From Brassica napus (Eukaryota; Streptophyta; Magnoliopsida; Brassicales; Brassicaceae), in assembly GCF_020379485.1 (NCBI RefSeq), contig NC_063439.1:25172098-25236097 (forward strand): a stretch of 64,000 nucleotides of DNA. Direction: 5' to 3'. A program made the translations under genes and the position numbers. Below are positions 1 to 11,267 of the stretch, piece after piece. Under the pieces are notes generated by a model. That model searched no databases. It was given only the letters and a program-made list of their open reading frames with translations, and was not told the DNA's origin. Within the stretch, counting starts at the first letter, position 1. Each line of letters opens with the position of its first letter.

Positions 1-997
1 TTGTAGAGATTCTCACTTCAAATATTTATTTTTACATTTCTCTATAGTTTTGTATCGATGGATGACTATTGTTATACTAAAAGTTAGGTTTCGTGGTTAG
101 TAGCCATAAAATTATAGGAGAGAATGTGGCCTTTCCACCAAAGCCAAAGTATTATCACTTGGTTCTACCTCCACTAACAAATGATTCTAAAGTTTAAACC
201 TCCTTTTTGTTTGTAGCTTTTAAGGAAATTAAAGGTTTTTTTGTTATTGTTCATTTTTTGGGAATATTCTCTCAATTCTGTCTTCTGAGCCTTTTTAATT
301 TTAAAAATTGTCTTCCAATATTTCACATTTTACCTTCAAGCATTCTCTATTGTCTCTTCATACATAATTTCAACCTTATTATTTAAGTTTTTTTTTTACT
401 AAGGGCAGTTATTATTTAAGTTTATTATATGAAAAGTTGTACATCCACTTTACAGTTTGGTTTCTTTTTGATATATCAAATAGTTCATCAACAGATTATA
501 AAACCAGGTTAGTTTAATGGACATATTACAAGTAAACATGGTATCTTCAATTTACGTGTATATCTCCATCAAAAAATATTTTAGATGCGAAGTAGGAAAT
601 TACTAGTGAAAAAAAAATATTTTTGTTAAGAAGTTTAAGCAACCATTAAGATTAAATTTTGTACAAATCCCCCATTAAGATTAAATGTTTATTACAGCAA
701 CAAGTAAAATAACATCAAACCTCTGAAACTGGAATCATACATCATAACACTACAGAAAAAAAGCTGATAAAAGCGCCATTACCTTCTCACACCCACAAAA
801 AGTTGGAGAAGGGAAGCAAAAAGAAACATCATGATCTCCCAAAAGAAACACAATTTAAAAGAAAATATATGCCAAACACAGGTACCTATTGGGATAGAAC
901 CGGTGGCATAAATGATCTAAAATCTTATCATCTAGCACGAAAAGATATATAAAATCTTTCGAGCTAATAGAATAACTCTAAATTTCTATTAAAGGTT
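1..997. other. AT-rich 3' flank without a gene
   Basis: This is AT-rich sequence downstream of the polygalacturonase stop codon. It presumably includes the 3' UTR in its last few hundred bases. I see no coding segment, RNA gene or clear repeat. Confidence 0.5.
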
Positions 998-3900
998 TTA
1001 TAAAGGGCAGAGTTTTTCATGGGACGAAGCAATAAATCTCTTGGGATAATAGCCATCAATATTACTCTTCTTTAAGCAATAACCAATGCTTGAAGGAACC
1101 AAAGGCCCTTGTGTTTTGCCGTACGAGTTCCAACACAAAGCGTGTTGCTGTTGATGAGTTTGTAACCCTCTGATTCCTCCGGAAGGTCGTAACCTAATAT
1201 CCATTAGATCCACGTCCATGCATGGTACGTTGTTGCTGCATGCAATACGTACCGGTTGTGCCGTGAAACTACCGACGATGTTGTTGTACTTGACGTCCGA
1301 AATTGATACTGCGCTAGTCTGATTCTTACACTTGGACTTATCGCAGTAATATTGGTCTATTACTATCGGTACTTGCACGTCTGTTACTTGTATGTTGGAG
1401 AATGTTAGGTTCTTGACAACCCCTAATCCTCCCTGCGGATAAACATTTCGCGTCATTCACCGAAACTTAGATGTAATTTTGTATTGTATATGAAATAAAA
1501 TAGTTTGATATTAATTCAGTTAGTTAAAATGGAACCAAAACAAACTAAAAAGGGGCTTCAATATTAATTGGAAAACGAAGCAACCGGTTCATTTTATAGT
1601 CAAATATACTATTACACACTTTGGATTATTATAGTCTTTCGAAATAAAAGATATAATTTTGTTGATAAATTGAATAAAAATGAACTAAACCATCTTTTCT
1701 TTTGAACAAACATGAGTGTTCAATTATAGTGTGATACATATCTTTGTAATATATAAAATATAACATACGTACCTGCCAAGTCTTGATTCGAACACCAGCA
1801 AGAGTGTTCTGTATTGAGACGTCCTCAACTATGATATCAGACACACATGCAACGGTCTCATCTTTCCCCAGACTTCCTATGCTGTGATCACAAAAAGAAA
1901 TCAGTAAGACTGAAAGGAAAACAAAAAGAATATTGTGAAATATACATATATATATATATACTGTGTGTACCAACCTGATGCCATGGCCAGGGCCACAACT
2001 GATGTGGTGAATGTGTACATTGGAGGAGCCGGTTTGAATGGATACACAGTCATCTCCTGTATAATAAAGAAGGCAATGCTTGTTAAACAAAATGTAGAAT
2101 TTTTAACCTTAGAATATGCATATATAATAAATAACTAATATTTTTTACTCTCTCCGTTTTTTTAATATAAGTCGTTTTAGAATTATGCACATAGATTAAA
2201 AAATTATTAATTTTTTTATATTTTCTAAACAAAAATATCATTAATTATTTACCAAACCATAAATCAACCAATAATAAAATAGAAGATATATTATTATTAG
2301 TCATATAACATTAAGCGTTAATAAATTTTACATATAAAACCGAAAATATCATATAATTTGGAACATAAAAATTTTTCTACGACTTATATTAAAAAATAGA
2401 GGGAGTATTAAAGTTGTTAAATCATGATTCGGGTTTGGCATTTAAGTACATTAGAATCTCTGGTGTTTAAACATTTAGAATCTTCGGTCCACACATCTAT
2501 CGTAATATATCTATAATTTTTACCAATAAATTAAAGAAAAGAGAGCTTTTTCGTTCTGCATGCTTTGCTTGTTTGCATAAAAAGTTAGTTTGGGTGACAG
2601 TTATACCGTTAAGTGTTGTTACCAATGATGTCTTTACCTGTTTCGTGTCTTTATTTTATAATACTTTTAAAAAGTTTTTACATTACTTATCTCTTTTTCC
2701 TGATATTCATTTCACTTTGGCGATACAACGTGGCGACCACTATGTTCAATTAAATTTTAGTTTATGTAACTCAAAATTTCAACTGCATAATAAGTCACAT
2801 AATATGGGAGCAATGCCGCGGTAGACGGCAGAGCAAACTCCAAGTCATAAATTATTCCATATGCAATAGGCTATATGTTCATTTTTACCATTGGTTATAA
2901 AACGACTGAATTAAGCGCATGACAAAACTCATAGATTATGTGGATTATCAATCATAATCACTAATCAAAAACATTGAAAGGTATTTATTAGAATATTGTA
3001 TAAGTACTGCTTAAGCTTAAGAGAAAAAAAAATACATCAAGATCTGTAATCTGATCCGGCTAATTTATTTGGTTTAGAATGATCATAGGAAAGCTTCTCG
3101 ATTTTGTAGTTTTTTTTTTGTTAGATAAAAAAGATCTAATTTTTATTGAAGGGAGTTACGTACCGCAAGCGATGTTGGAGTGTTGAATCTCGACATTACG
3201 TGTGTTCTGGAGGTGGATGCCGTCGGTGTTAGGGCTATTCTCGGGCGAAGATATCGTTATGTTGTTGATTTTGACTCCATCAGAATCATCAAACTTCAGG
3301 TGACACAATGGGCTGTTCACGATGCTTATATCACGGACCGTCACGTTACCACTTGAATAAAACCTAAGTGCCTATGCGTATAAAATAAGCCAATCAACAG
3401 GCTTACCAATTTTCTTTTTATATACAAAGTGACAAATTAGTCCGATAACAATAATAATAATCTTATATATATATACTCACCGTTGGTTTCATTGGTGGGA
3501 TATACTTATTTTTCTGAAAAAGAAGACAAAAGCAAACAAACAATCATAAATCCGCTAATTCAAGATTGTAATCGATTCCGAGAAATTCCGGTTCGGGTTT
3601 GGTATTTTAACGAATATAAAAAAACAATCATAAAGACGACTAAATATAATTTTCTTTAAATTAAATTTAATAACTTGAATTATTTAAGACATAAAATCTT
3701 AACCATAGTTAAAAGTAAAGGCTGGAATCTCTTGGTTGAATCTCGTATCCGGGTTTTAAGTCCAAAAATCACTATGCTGTTTAAATACTGGAAAATAAAA
3801 ACGTACTTGAGTTTGATAATTGTCTAAGTTCCACCAGTTATAGCCACGAGCATCAAGAGTCCCTGAGCCTTGGATGGTGACGTGACTGACCCATTTGAAG

Positions 3901-5009
3901 TTAAGCCATTGAAACAAGCTTGACTTAGGCCATGACCCTGTCTTAGTAGGAGCTACTAAGGTTCCTTCTATTTGAACCACCGTTTCCTCCTTGCACGGTC
4001 CTTGCAGCGTCACCGCCTTCACCATAAACTCTTTCCCTGCCGGAATCTCCACCTTCCCTCCGACTACTTTACAAGCCGCCTTCCACGCTCCGATCAATGC
4101 CTGCAGCTCCCCAATGATACAAATGTCATAACAATAAAGAAAATGTCTATACATATATCTAAAACCAAAAAAGATCTAAATATCTGGTCCGACAAGTATT
4201 TTAGATACATTTTAAGCTTAGGTAAAAAAACAGAAATATTTTTAGATAGCAGTGTAACAAGGTAAATCTACCTTAGTTTTGATAAATCATTTGAAGCCTG
4301 CCACCAGATAAATTAAACCGAATAGATTGTGTACTAACAAGTGAAAACGCTACAAGAAGTTTTGAAGTTACTACTGAGCTCCAAAATGCGTAAGCTCTTA
4401 ATTGTAGAAGCCCGATCCATTTGCGTTTTGATGATGAAGATCTTTTTCCTTTATAATTATTTTTGGGGATATAATACATTTTCATATTTCATAAAATATT
4501 TTTGCAAAATGAAAACACAATGCTAAACAATTCTCCTTCCGCTTATGTTTTGTTTATATTTACAATTAACAAAAACAGTTTCTTTTATGTAATAGTGTAC
4601 ATATACCCAAGTAATCATTTTTATTTTTGAAATATTTAGTATTTTTAAAGATTTTAAAAGTAACCCACAAACGCAAATGCAACGTCTGACTAATATGTCT
4701 CTTGCTTTGAAAGTAAATCGTTGGTATTAGAAATATATGAATTATGTTTGTGCGTACCTTTGAGTCGTCTGAGATCCCATCGCCCTTGGCACCGAAGGAG
4801 AGGATGTCAAAAACACCATCATGGGTGGACGGATAAGGGGCGGGTGCAGGAGAGCCGGTAGGGGTATCTCTAGAATGACGACGGTGTTTGGGTTTGATCC
4901 TCTTGACGTGATGTTTACGACCCTCAACGGAGATTGTGGAGATTGCGGCTGCTATGATAATGAAGCCGATCAGCATAGCTAAAAGCGGCGAACTCTTTAT
5001 TATCTTCAT
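998..5009 (-). CDS. Polygalacturonase, GH28 family (At3g26610-like), 7 exons
   Basis: Predicted secreted pectin-degrading enzyme that hydrolyses alpha-1,4-galacturonan in the cell wall. Exons on the minus strand: 5009-4758, 4100-3807, 3513-3481, 3371-3164, 2056-1975, 1881-1773 and 1432-998, giving 470 aa in frame. The N-terminus is a hydrophobic signal or anchor segment (about residues 8-28), followed by a basic His/Lys/Arg-rich and Pro-rich stretch before the right-handed beta-helix domain. All four GH28 signatures are present: NTDG (241-244), GDDC (263-266), GHG (around H287) and RIK (321-323). The catalytic aspartates and the His are therefore intact, and I see no frame break. The start is the first ATG before the hydrophobic segment, about 75 bp downstream of a TATA motif. 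The family is certain. The Arabidopsis locus name comes from collinearity. Exo- versus endo-activity cannot be decided from sequence. Confidence 0.93.
2148..2405. mobile_element. Stowaway-like MITE inside a polygalacturonase intron
   Basis: A 258-bp element with terminal inverted repeats. The left end reads CTCTCTCCGTTTTTTTAATA. The right end, reverse-complemented, begins CTCCCTCTATTTTTTAATA. It is bounded by TA dinucleotides at 2146-2147 and 2406-2407, the target duplication expected of Tc1/mariner-derived Stowaway MITEs. A close relative lies at 39916-40166. It sits in the 1.1-kb intron between exons 4 and 5 of the polygalacturonase gene. Confidence 0.85.
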
Positions 5010-5080
5010 TTTCTCTTATGCTTTTGTTGTGACTATTGGTGGGAAAGGAGATGGTTATAAGAGATGTAGTTGATGGACGA

Positions 5081-5088
5081 GTTATATA
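5081..5088 (-). promoter_or_regulatory. TATA box of the polygalacturonase gene
   Basis: On the minus strand this reads TATATAAC, about 72 bp upstream of the polygalacturonase ATG at 5009. That spacing fits a plant core promoter with a short 5' UTR. Confidence 0.5.
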
Positions 5089-5089
5089 G

Positions 5090-7600
5090 CAACCTTTTTT
5101 TCAAAATGACCCTTTCTTTTGAACTATTTTCAGAAGTACCCTTTAAACTTTAAAAAGAGAATAGCAAAAAAAAACTTTAAAAGAGAAAAATTTGTCTTGT
5201 AAGTTTTTTTTTTTTTTTGAGAAAGAATTTGTCTTGTAAGTTGTATACATAAATGGGTGTGTAGTGGCTTACTGTTATTGGATTTGGGGGTGAATGGACG
5301 TAAATGCGATTCCATTGTCTGTACCAAGAACATATATGAGCCTGAGTGATTTACTTATAAGTGTTTCCGAAAAGTATGGTTTACATCAAAATAAATTCAA
5401 TACCCTATACATAAACCATAAACGTAAATCTAAGTCTACATGCGGTAAGGTTTTTGGTTTCTACATATATACTAGTCCAATATTCTTACCACTCATGTTC
5501 TTCTTGGTGTATCTATACAAATACTCATTCACAGCATCCATACTTTTATTTTGTTTAAGTTTCTTTTAAGCCATATATCAAAAAATGAGAACTTTAATGT
5601 AGGTTCTTTCCAAAACATGATTGATGCTGGCACAGTATAACACTCTCTAAATCTACAGAAACAAGTGCAACCTAGACACTTAATTTCTGTGTCTTTCTCC
5701 ATTTTTCATAGGTTTAAAATACATTCTTTCCGTGCATTGTTGATTAATAATTCTAGTGAGCAATAATTCCTGTTTTTAATTCTTTCAAAAGGTTCCATTT
5801 AATAGAAAGATGAAAAGCTATAATGTAAGTAATAACAGTATTTAAATGTGCTACTCCACAAAATACAAAATGGTAACACAAATGCCAACCAAAAAAGCGT
5901 TGTAGCACTCTAAAAGAAATGACCATACATTTACAATGCCGTATTTATGTATGTCTATACATCAAGAAAGATGCATGAAACATCTTAGGTACTAATTTAC
6001 TTTATATGCGAAAGGTGGCTGCATATATTAAAAAGAAAACTAAATGAGCTGATAATTAATTATAAAACATATATTATGCCATGGATAATTTTTCATAAGA
6101 CTAACAGAAAAGGTGACTTTAAATGCTGTAATTGTTAAAATAAGTTAATGGGCAGTGACCTGTAATATTAGCAATTGCTTGTTCCTCAATCATAAGCAAC
6201 CGTTATGCACTCTTGCATTATAAAAGCAAAAAGACCTTATCCAAAACTTAAATTATACTATAATTAGTTAGTTCCAAAAGCTTGTTAAATGATATCAGTG
6301 TGCTTCACTAACCCAAATAATCAAAATGAGATTAATTTTCTTAATTAGGGACACAATATATCAGATATAGGTTTAATACATTAGGAAACTTTACACTTTT
6401 CTACGTATACGGAAATTAGTTCTCTATATATAATTATTTTGAAGAAAATATATTGATTAATCTGAAACTTGTAATCTAATTGTTTTGTATTATTGTGGAT
6501 CAACCTGTGAGCTATTAGTTAAAAACAATCTGTGAGCTATGTGGTATATGTTAATTATTGACAAACTATTAAAATAACCAAAAAAACTTTCCAAAAAGGT
6601 ATTTTAATAACTATATATCGAGAGACAAAGAGGAGTTATATAGAAAGCAACAATAATTATCTAGTTAACAAAGGATTATTTTCATACTTTATATCTGAAT
6701 GCAGGAGGTTTAGTACTAATTTTCCAAAAGAAGACAAAACCCAAAGTTGGGTGTTTGGTGAATTAAAAGCTTATGTGTTTAGGACAAACTTAAGTTGGCA
6801 ATACATCACTATTCCCTACTAGTTGTAAGACATTAATTAGAGTATATGAAAGTAGTGATCAAGATGATGTTCATCAATTAAAATATACTTAATAAGAAAA
6901 TTTCATACCTATTGGAAACAACTTTGTAATTGATATAAGTTTGTGTGTTTTGCAATTCTACTTATGACGTTTAATTAATTACTTATCCGCAATTGTACAC
7001 TGATTTTACAAATTGTACACTGATTTTGCAAATTGTTAAGACTGTGAACAAGTTATTAAACTATATATGTTGTTTTGAACATTTTGAAAAGCAATATAAT
7101 AGAAAAGCAGAGATTTGAACTTATGGTTCCAAGATAAAACCCATACACCATGCACTAGTAAAACAAAACATATAAAATGCTTGAAAGAAATGTTCATTGT
7201 TTTCTTTTTTCTTTTCAGCAAATGTGTTTTGGACTGGGCCATATAACACACAGCTCCATTGTAACAATGTAAGGCCCATTTTTATTCATATTTTTTTTAA
7301 TTTAGAAAACCCAGAATAAATAACAGTCTAGAATTAAAAAAAAAACGTCTAGAGTTCTTTCATTAACAGACTAAAGCCAAGTTTATTACATTTTCATCTA
7401 TTTTCGTTTAATTTACAATGCAGGATTGATCAAGCAAATAATCATAAAATTAGATTTTTTTTTTTTTTGCTTTTGCTCTTTATCTGTAAGCATCTAAGTA
7501 TCTAACAGTGGAGATTCTGTCTGTACTAGAATTTAATCAAGCTGTAGAACTGTATTTGCTTTTTAAGGACCAACATATAGCATTCGACTGTGACTTCCTG
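5090..7600. other. Intergenic DNA, no gene seen
   Basis: AT-rich DNA between the polygalacturonase promoter and the ARO4-like relic. Open frames here are short and low-complexity. A 25-bp near-perfect tandem doubling (ATTGTACACTGATTTT core) lies at about 6993-7033. Nothing else is recognisable. Confidence 0.5.
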
Positions 7601-7602
7601 CA

Positions 7603-8117
7603 TTTAGCAGCAGGTGAATTCGTCTTAAAAGCTGCTCATTTGACCCTCTGCTGCAGCGGTTATCTCCATTAGAGTCATCAAAGATTCAAACACTGCGCCT
7701 AAGCTCGTGTTTCACTTCAGGATTCTCATTATCCCTCCTTTCCTTACTTGTTCTAACACTTCCACTACCACCAATGTCACTATTATATACACTCAACTTA
7801 GAACTCTTGTACGGTCTGTAAACTTTGCTTATCTGAACAAGAGAGTAAAAGCTACAACTATGGTTACTCGACTCAAGATCATCCACAAAGTGAAAGCAAA
7901 GTAACCAGTCGTTTAATCTCACTCTGTCTAGCGAACTCTTCTTGAGCAACCGGTCATGTTCGGCCATTCTTGCCACCTCGCTGCACTCTGTTTTGAACGA
8001 TTTAGATTCGTTCACGGATACACGGAGGCGCTCCGCCGTGATAAGGGAAGTAGAGAGTTCGTCTCCAAGTTCCGTTTTTCTCGATCTGACAGGCGCGTGA
8101 AGTACACAGCCGCTCAC
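7603..8117 (-). pseudogene. Relic of an ARMADILLO-REPEAT-ONLY gene (ARO4/At3g26600-like)
   Basis: The decayed remains of an ARM-repeat-only protein gene. ARO proteins act in polarised growth and vesicle or actin organisation. At about 7961-8117 (minus) the translation contains AERLRVSVNESKSFKTECSE, resembling the ARO N-terminal signature (LADRV..AV.EAESFKTEC.EV). At 7678-7646 it reads MTLMEITAAAE, the ARM segment MT(V/L)MEIAAAAE of the family. After a frameshift, at 7626-7603, comes KTNSPAAK, which follows that segment in intact ARO proteins. The two conserved ends are only about 0.3 kb apart, so most ARM repeats are deleted, and stop codons interrupt the C-terminal part. It lies exactly between the At3g26610 and At3g26590 homologues, where At3g26600 is expected. 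The family resemblance is from memory; the frame breaks are seen. Confidence 0.72.
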
Positions 8118-8625
8118 GGGTGTTTTTTAAGAGTAGATTAATGCGGAAGGAAAAAAAAGCCAATAAAATGAACGCCCGTGGGTGTTTTGTTCGAGATTTA
8201 ACAGTCCTTCTTATCATTTTATTACATAATAATAGTAGGAGAATATTAGATTCCAAGACCCTTTTAAAATATAACATATAGTGTAGCAATAGCATCTAGC
8301 TTCTACACTGATTTTCTTAGAGAAAGTGAGAATTTTAAACTATACATGCTATTTAAATTAAAATACGTTCATCATAAGATATCAATATATCATCGCTTCA
8401 TGTCCTTTCAAATCTTCCATGTGTTTTCTGTAGATTTTTGTGACTTTTTGGGGTTCTGTAGAACGATGTAATAGTAGTCAAGTATAAACTATTAAACTAT
8501 ACGCTCCAGCAAAAACATATGCTTCTACGCAAGCACTATGTTATTGTTAACTAGTTTTTTTAATTAACTTAAATATTACATAGGCTATGACTTATGTTGA
8601 ATAGTTCTTTTCGCCATTATTTTAT

Positions 8626-8928
8626 GGACAAATCTCCAAAATAGCACATTTTTAAGTTTATATCATAAAAATAGCACTCAAAAACTAAAATGACTAAAAT
8701 AGCATTTTATCTTTTGAAAAATTTAAATTTTTTTATTTTTCAAAATTTGAAATCTTATCCCCAAAACCTCACTTCTCAACTCTAAACCCTAAAACCTAAA
8801 CTCTAAACCCTAAACCTTAAATTCTAAACCCTAAACCCCACCCTTTGAATGCTATTTTTGTGACTTTTGGCCTTGAGTGCTAGTTTGGAAACAAAAACTT
8901 GATTTAGTGCTATTTTGGTCTTTTTCTC
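8626..8928. mobile_element. Mutator-type MITE (foldback) with telomere-like core
   Basis: A non-autonomous foldback element of about 303 bp. The left arm begins GGACAAATCTCCAAAATAGC and the right arm, reverse-complemented, begins GAGAAAAAGACCAAAATAGC. The blocks AAAATAGCAC and ATAGCACTCAA recur in inverted orientation. A 9-bp direct repeat, TTATTTTAT, flanks it at 8617-8625 and 8929-8937, matching the 9-bp target duplication of Mutator-like elements. The centre (about 8778-8845) carries degenerate CTAAACCCTAAA repeats. No transposase is encoded. The direct repeat is AT-rich, so its class value is moderate. Confidence 0.72.
8778..8845 (+). repeat. Interstitial telomere-like repeats (CCCTAAA variants)
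   Basis: Several imperfect units of CTCTAAACCCTAAA and AAACCTAAACTCTAAA in direct succession, inside the foldback element at 8626-8928. They are degenerate and confined to that element, so they look like part of the transposon and not a chromosome-fusion scar. Confidence 0.7.
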
Positions 8929-8937
8929 TTATTTTAT

Positions 8938-9975
8938 TGCGATTTTTGAATAGAACTTCGCAGTGGAGTTTGGAATATATTCTTGAGCTTGAGGAACGAA
9001 TCTTCGTGGATTCGGTTTAGCCAGCAGCGGACATTTGATTCCGCCCATTGTTGATTTTCTTTCTTTTTGAGAAGGTGTAATAGAAAATTTCACCAACCCT
9101 TTTTCTCTTCTTTACATTTTTGAAGATAAACAAAAATGAAAATATCATAACTATTAATGAATCTCATGTTAAAAGAATCAACAAAGATAGTATGTTTGAA
9201 ATCAGGACATTCAGAGAAACGCAATAACATTTTTTCAAAAATAATATGAAGAAGAAGTGGCACAAAAACAAAACATATACTATCTTTACAAACACAACGC
9301 TAACGTTAAAACACTTTAATTTTAGAAAGTGGTGTACGGTTGTTATTTGTACGGTTGTGTAAGCATTTTCATGAACAGATAATGGGTTTTTGGCACTACA
9401 TTCAAAGTTTGAGGCATTAGGAAATGCAGTGTTTACCTTAGTGTTAACAACTATTCATTGTTTTCGAGATAATAGGTTTAGAGTTTGTGAAGAGGACGTC
9501 GTCTCTCTTGGCTACTTTTGTCAAAATGGATTATTATCCTCTTAGATCTTTGCTGTAAATCCAGTTTTTCGTCGCTTAAATGTCATTTTAACCCTAAACC
9601 GATTGTTTGATCCGCGGTACTACTACACACCAAAATGAACTGTTTCTCCTTTGAAGATTCTTTAATTACTACCAATTTGTTTAGCCGCCAGGTCTTTTAA
9701 ATTAACATATAACGTGGCCATCGCGATTCAAAGAACAAGTTCCTTCGCCGTCTCGTCATTATCTAGTTAAGCGTCTTTATAATAACAAATTTATATTCTT
9801 GGTTTCTGTGAATCAGCGTCACGTTCATTTTCTTGCTACGAACAAAATTTGCTTAGTAAGTAATAGACTAAAAATAATTTTTAACTTTCACCAAAATTTA
9901 AACCAAAGGTCACGTATCAATTTAGTATGGTAGCCAAAACACCTTTGAATTCATCTTATATTTTTATTTTATAAT
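8938..9975. other. Intergenic DNA, no gene seen
   Basis: This stretch between the MITE and the degenerate Helitron has no coding or structural feature that I can support. Confidence 0.45.
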
Positions 9976-11024
9976 TAAGTTAAGATATGCGCCTTGCACC
10001 ATTGAGTATACGGGTTTTAATACGTACACAATTATTTATATTTGCATTTTTACATATTATAAAATAATTGAGAAGTAAATAATAATATTACATATATAAT
10101 TATATTGGCATGATCACATAAATCAAAATAATCATCCTTTTATTTACAATCTTGTTACGATAAATAAATAAAAAATCGTATTTATCTATTTTCTATTATA
10201 TATAATTAAATTTAAATGATATTAACAAACATATATATTTTTTACTATGGTTATCTCTTAAATAAGACTTCGTATTCATATGATTTTACAATAATTTGTA
10301 TTTTTAATAAAAAAAAATTAAAACTACTAAAAGCAAAAGTTTCAGTGTGGACTTTTATTAATTTTAATAATTTATGATAATATTTGAAAATTCAATGCAA
10401 ATACCAAAATTAAAATATTAAGTTTTCAATACTTGTTCAACGCAAATTCAATAACTAAAATATTTATTTTATATGGTGTCTAATTTAATTTAAAATGTAT
10501 TAAAATATATATACTTCTAATATGAATATCTTCTAAATGAGAATTTCTATTCATATAGTTTTATGATCATTTGTATCTTGTTATAAAAAAAATTAAACCA
10601 CTGATCGTAAATTTTTAAATGTTATACTTTAAATAATTTTAGTAATTTAAAGTTTTTTTTAAAAACAAAATATTACATATGGAAAAAATCTAAAATTTTA
10701 TTTTATGGTGAATAAAATTATTTAATTTAATTTTAATAAGATAAAATTAAACAAAAAAGATGAATGATATAAAAACTGTTACCAAATCTTTATTATACGA
10801 AATCAGTAACTGAAAAATATATTTTAGTCATATTAGGTAATTATGTAGTCTTTATTTGAAGAAAAATAAAATTATATTTTTGTACATTAATAATTAATTT
10901 ATAATTACTTTAATACAAAAATATAGTATATGATTAGACAGACCAACTTAATTATATAGTAATTCAAAAAATATACGTGTCATATGTAAAATGTTATAAT
11001 GCATCTCTTTTAATATACAAGAGA
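9976..11024 (-). mobile_element. Degenerate non-autonomous Helitron
   Basis: On the minus strand the 5' end begins TCTCTTGTATATTAAAAGAG at 11024, preceded by A, a typical Helitron start. The 3' side near 9976-9999 has a short hairpin-like GGTGCAAGGCGCAT followed by CTTAACTTA, a decayed version of the CTRR terminus. The element at 61076-62497 has the same layout (GCAAGGTGCGGG then CTTAACCTAG). Both share internal sequence, for example AACAAGATACAAATGAT. No Rep/helicase is encoded. The 3' boundary is approximate. Confidence 0.6.
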
Positions 11025-11172
11025 TCATTCCACTACAAAACAATATTTGTCCCACATTTGGTAATTAATTAATTGAAATTAAAGCTAGTTGATAAATAGT
11101 TACTCTCTCTTCATTTGAATATGTAATATATATGCCAACTTTTTGTCAATATAATAAACAACACCTATTCTC

Positions 11173-11179
11173 TATATAA
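11173..11179 (+). promoter_or_regulatory. TATA box of the MATE gene
   Basis: TATATAA lies 89 bp before the ATG at 11268. Two ATGs closer to it (11183 and 11187) would fall at or before the expected transcription start. This supports 11268 as the translation start. Confidence 0.55.
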
Positions 11180-11267
11180 TTCATGAATGATTAATCCCAA
11201 GATCCTCATTCTTTGGTCCTTCACTTTGGCCTCCTTTAATCTCTCCATATCTCTCGATCCTACCTAC

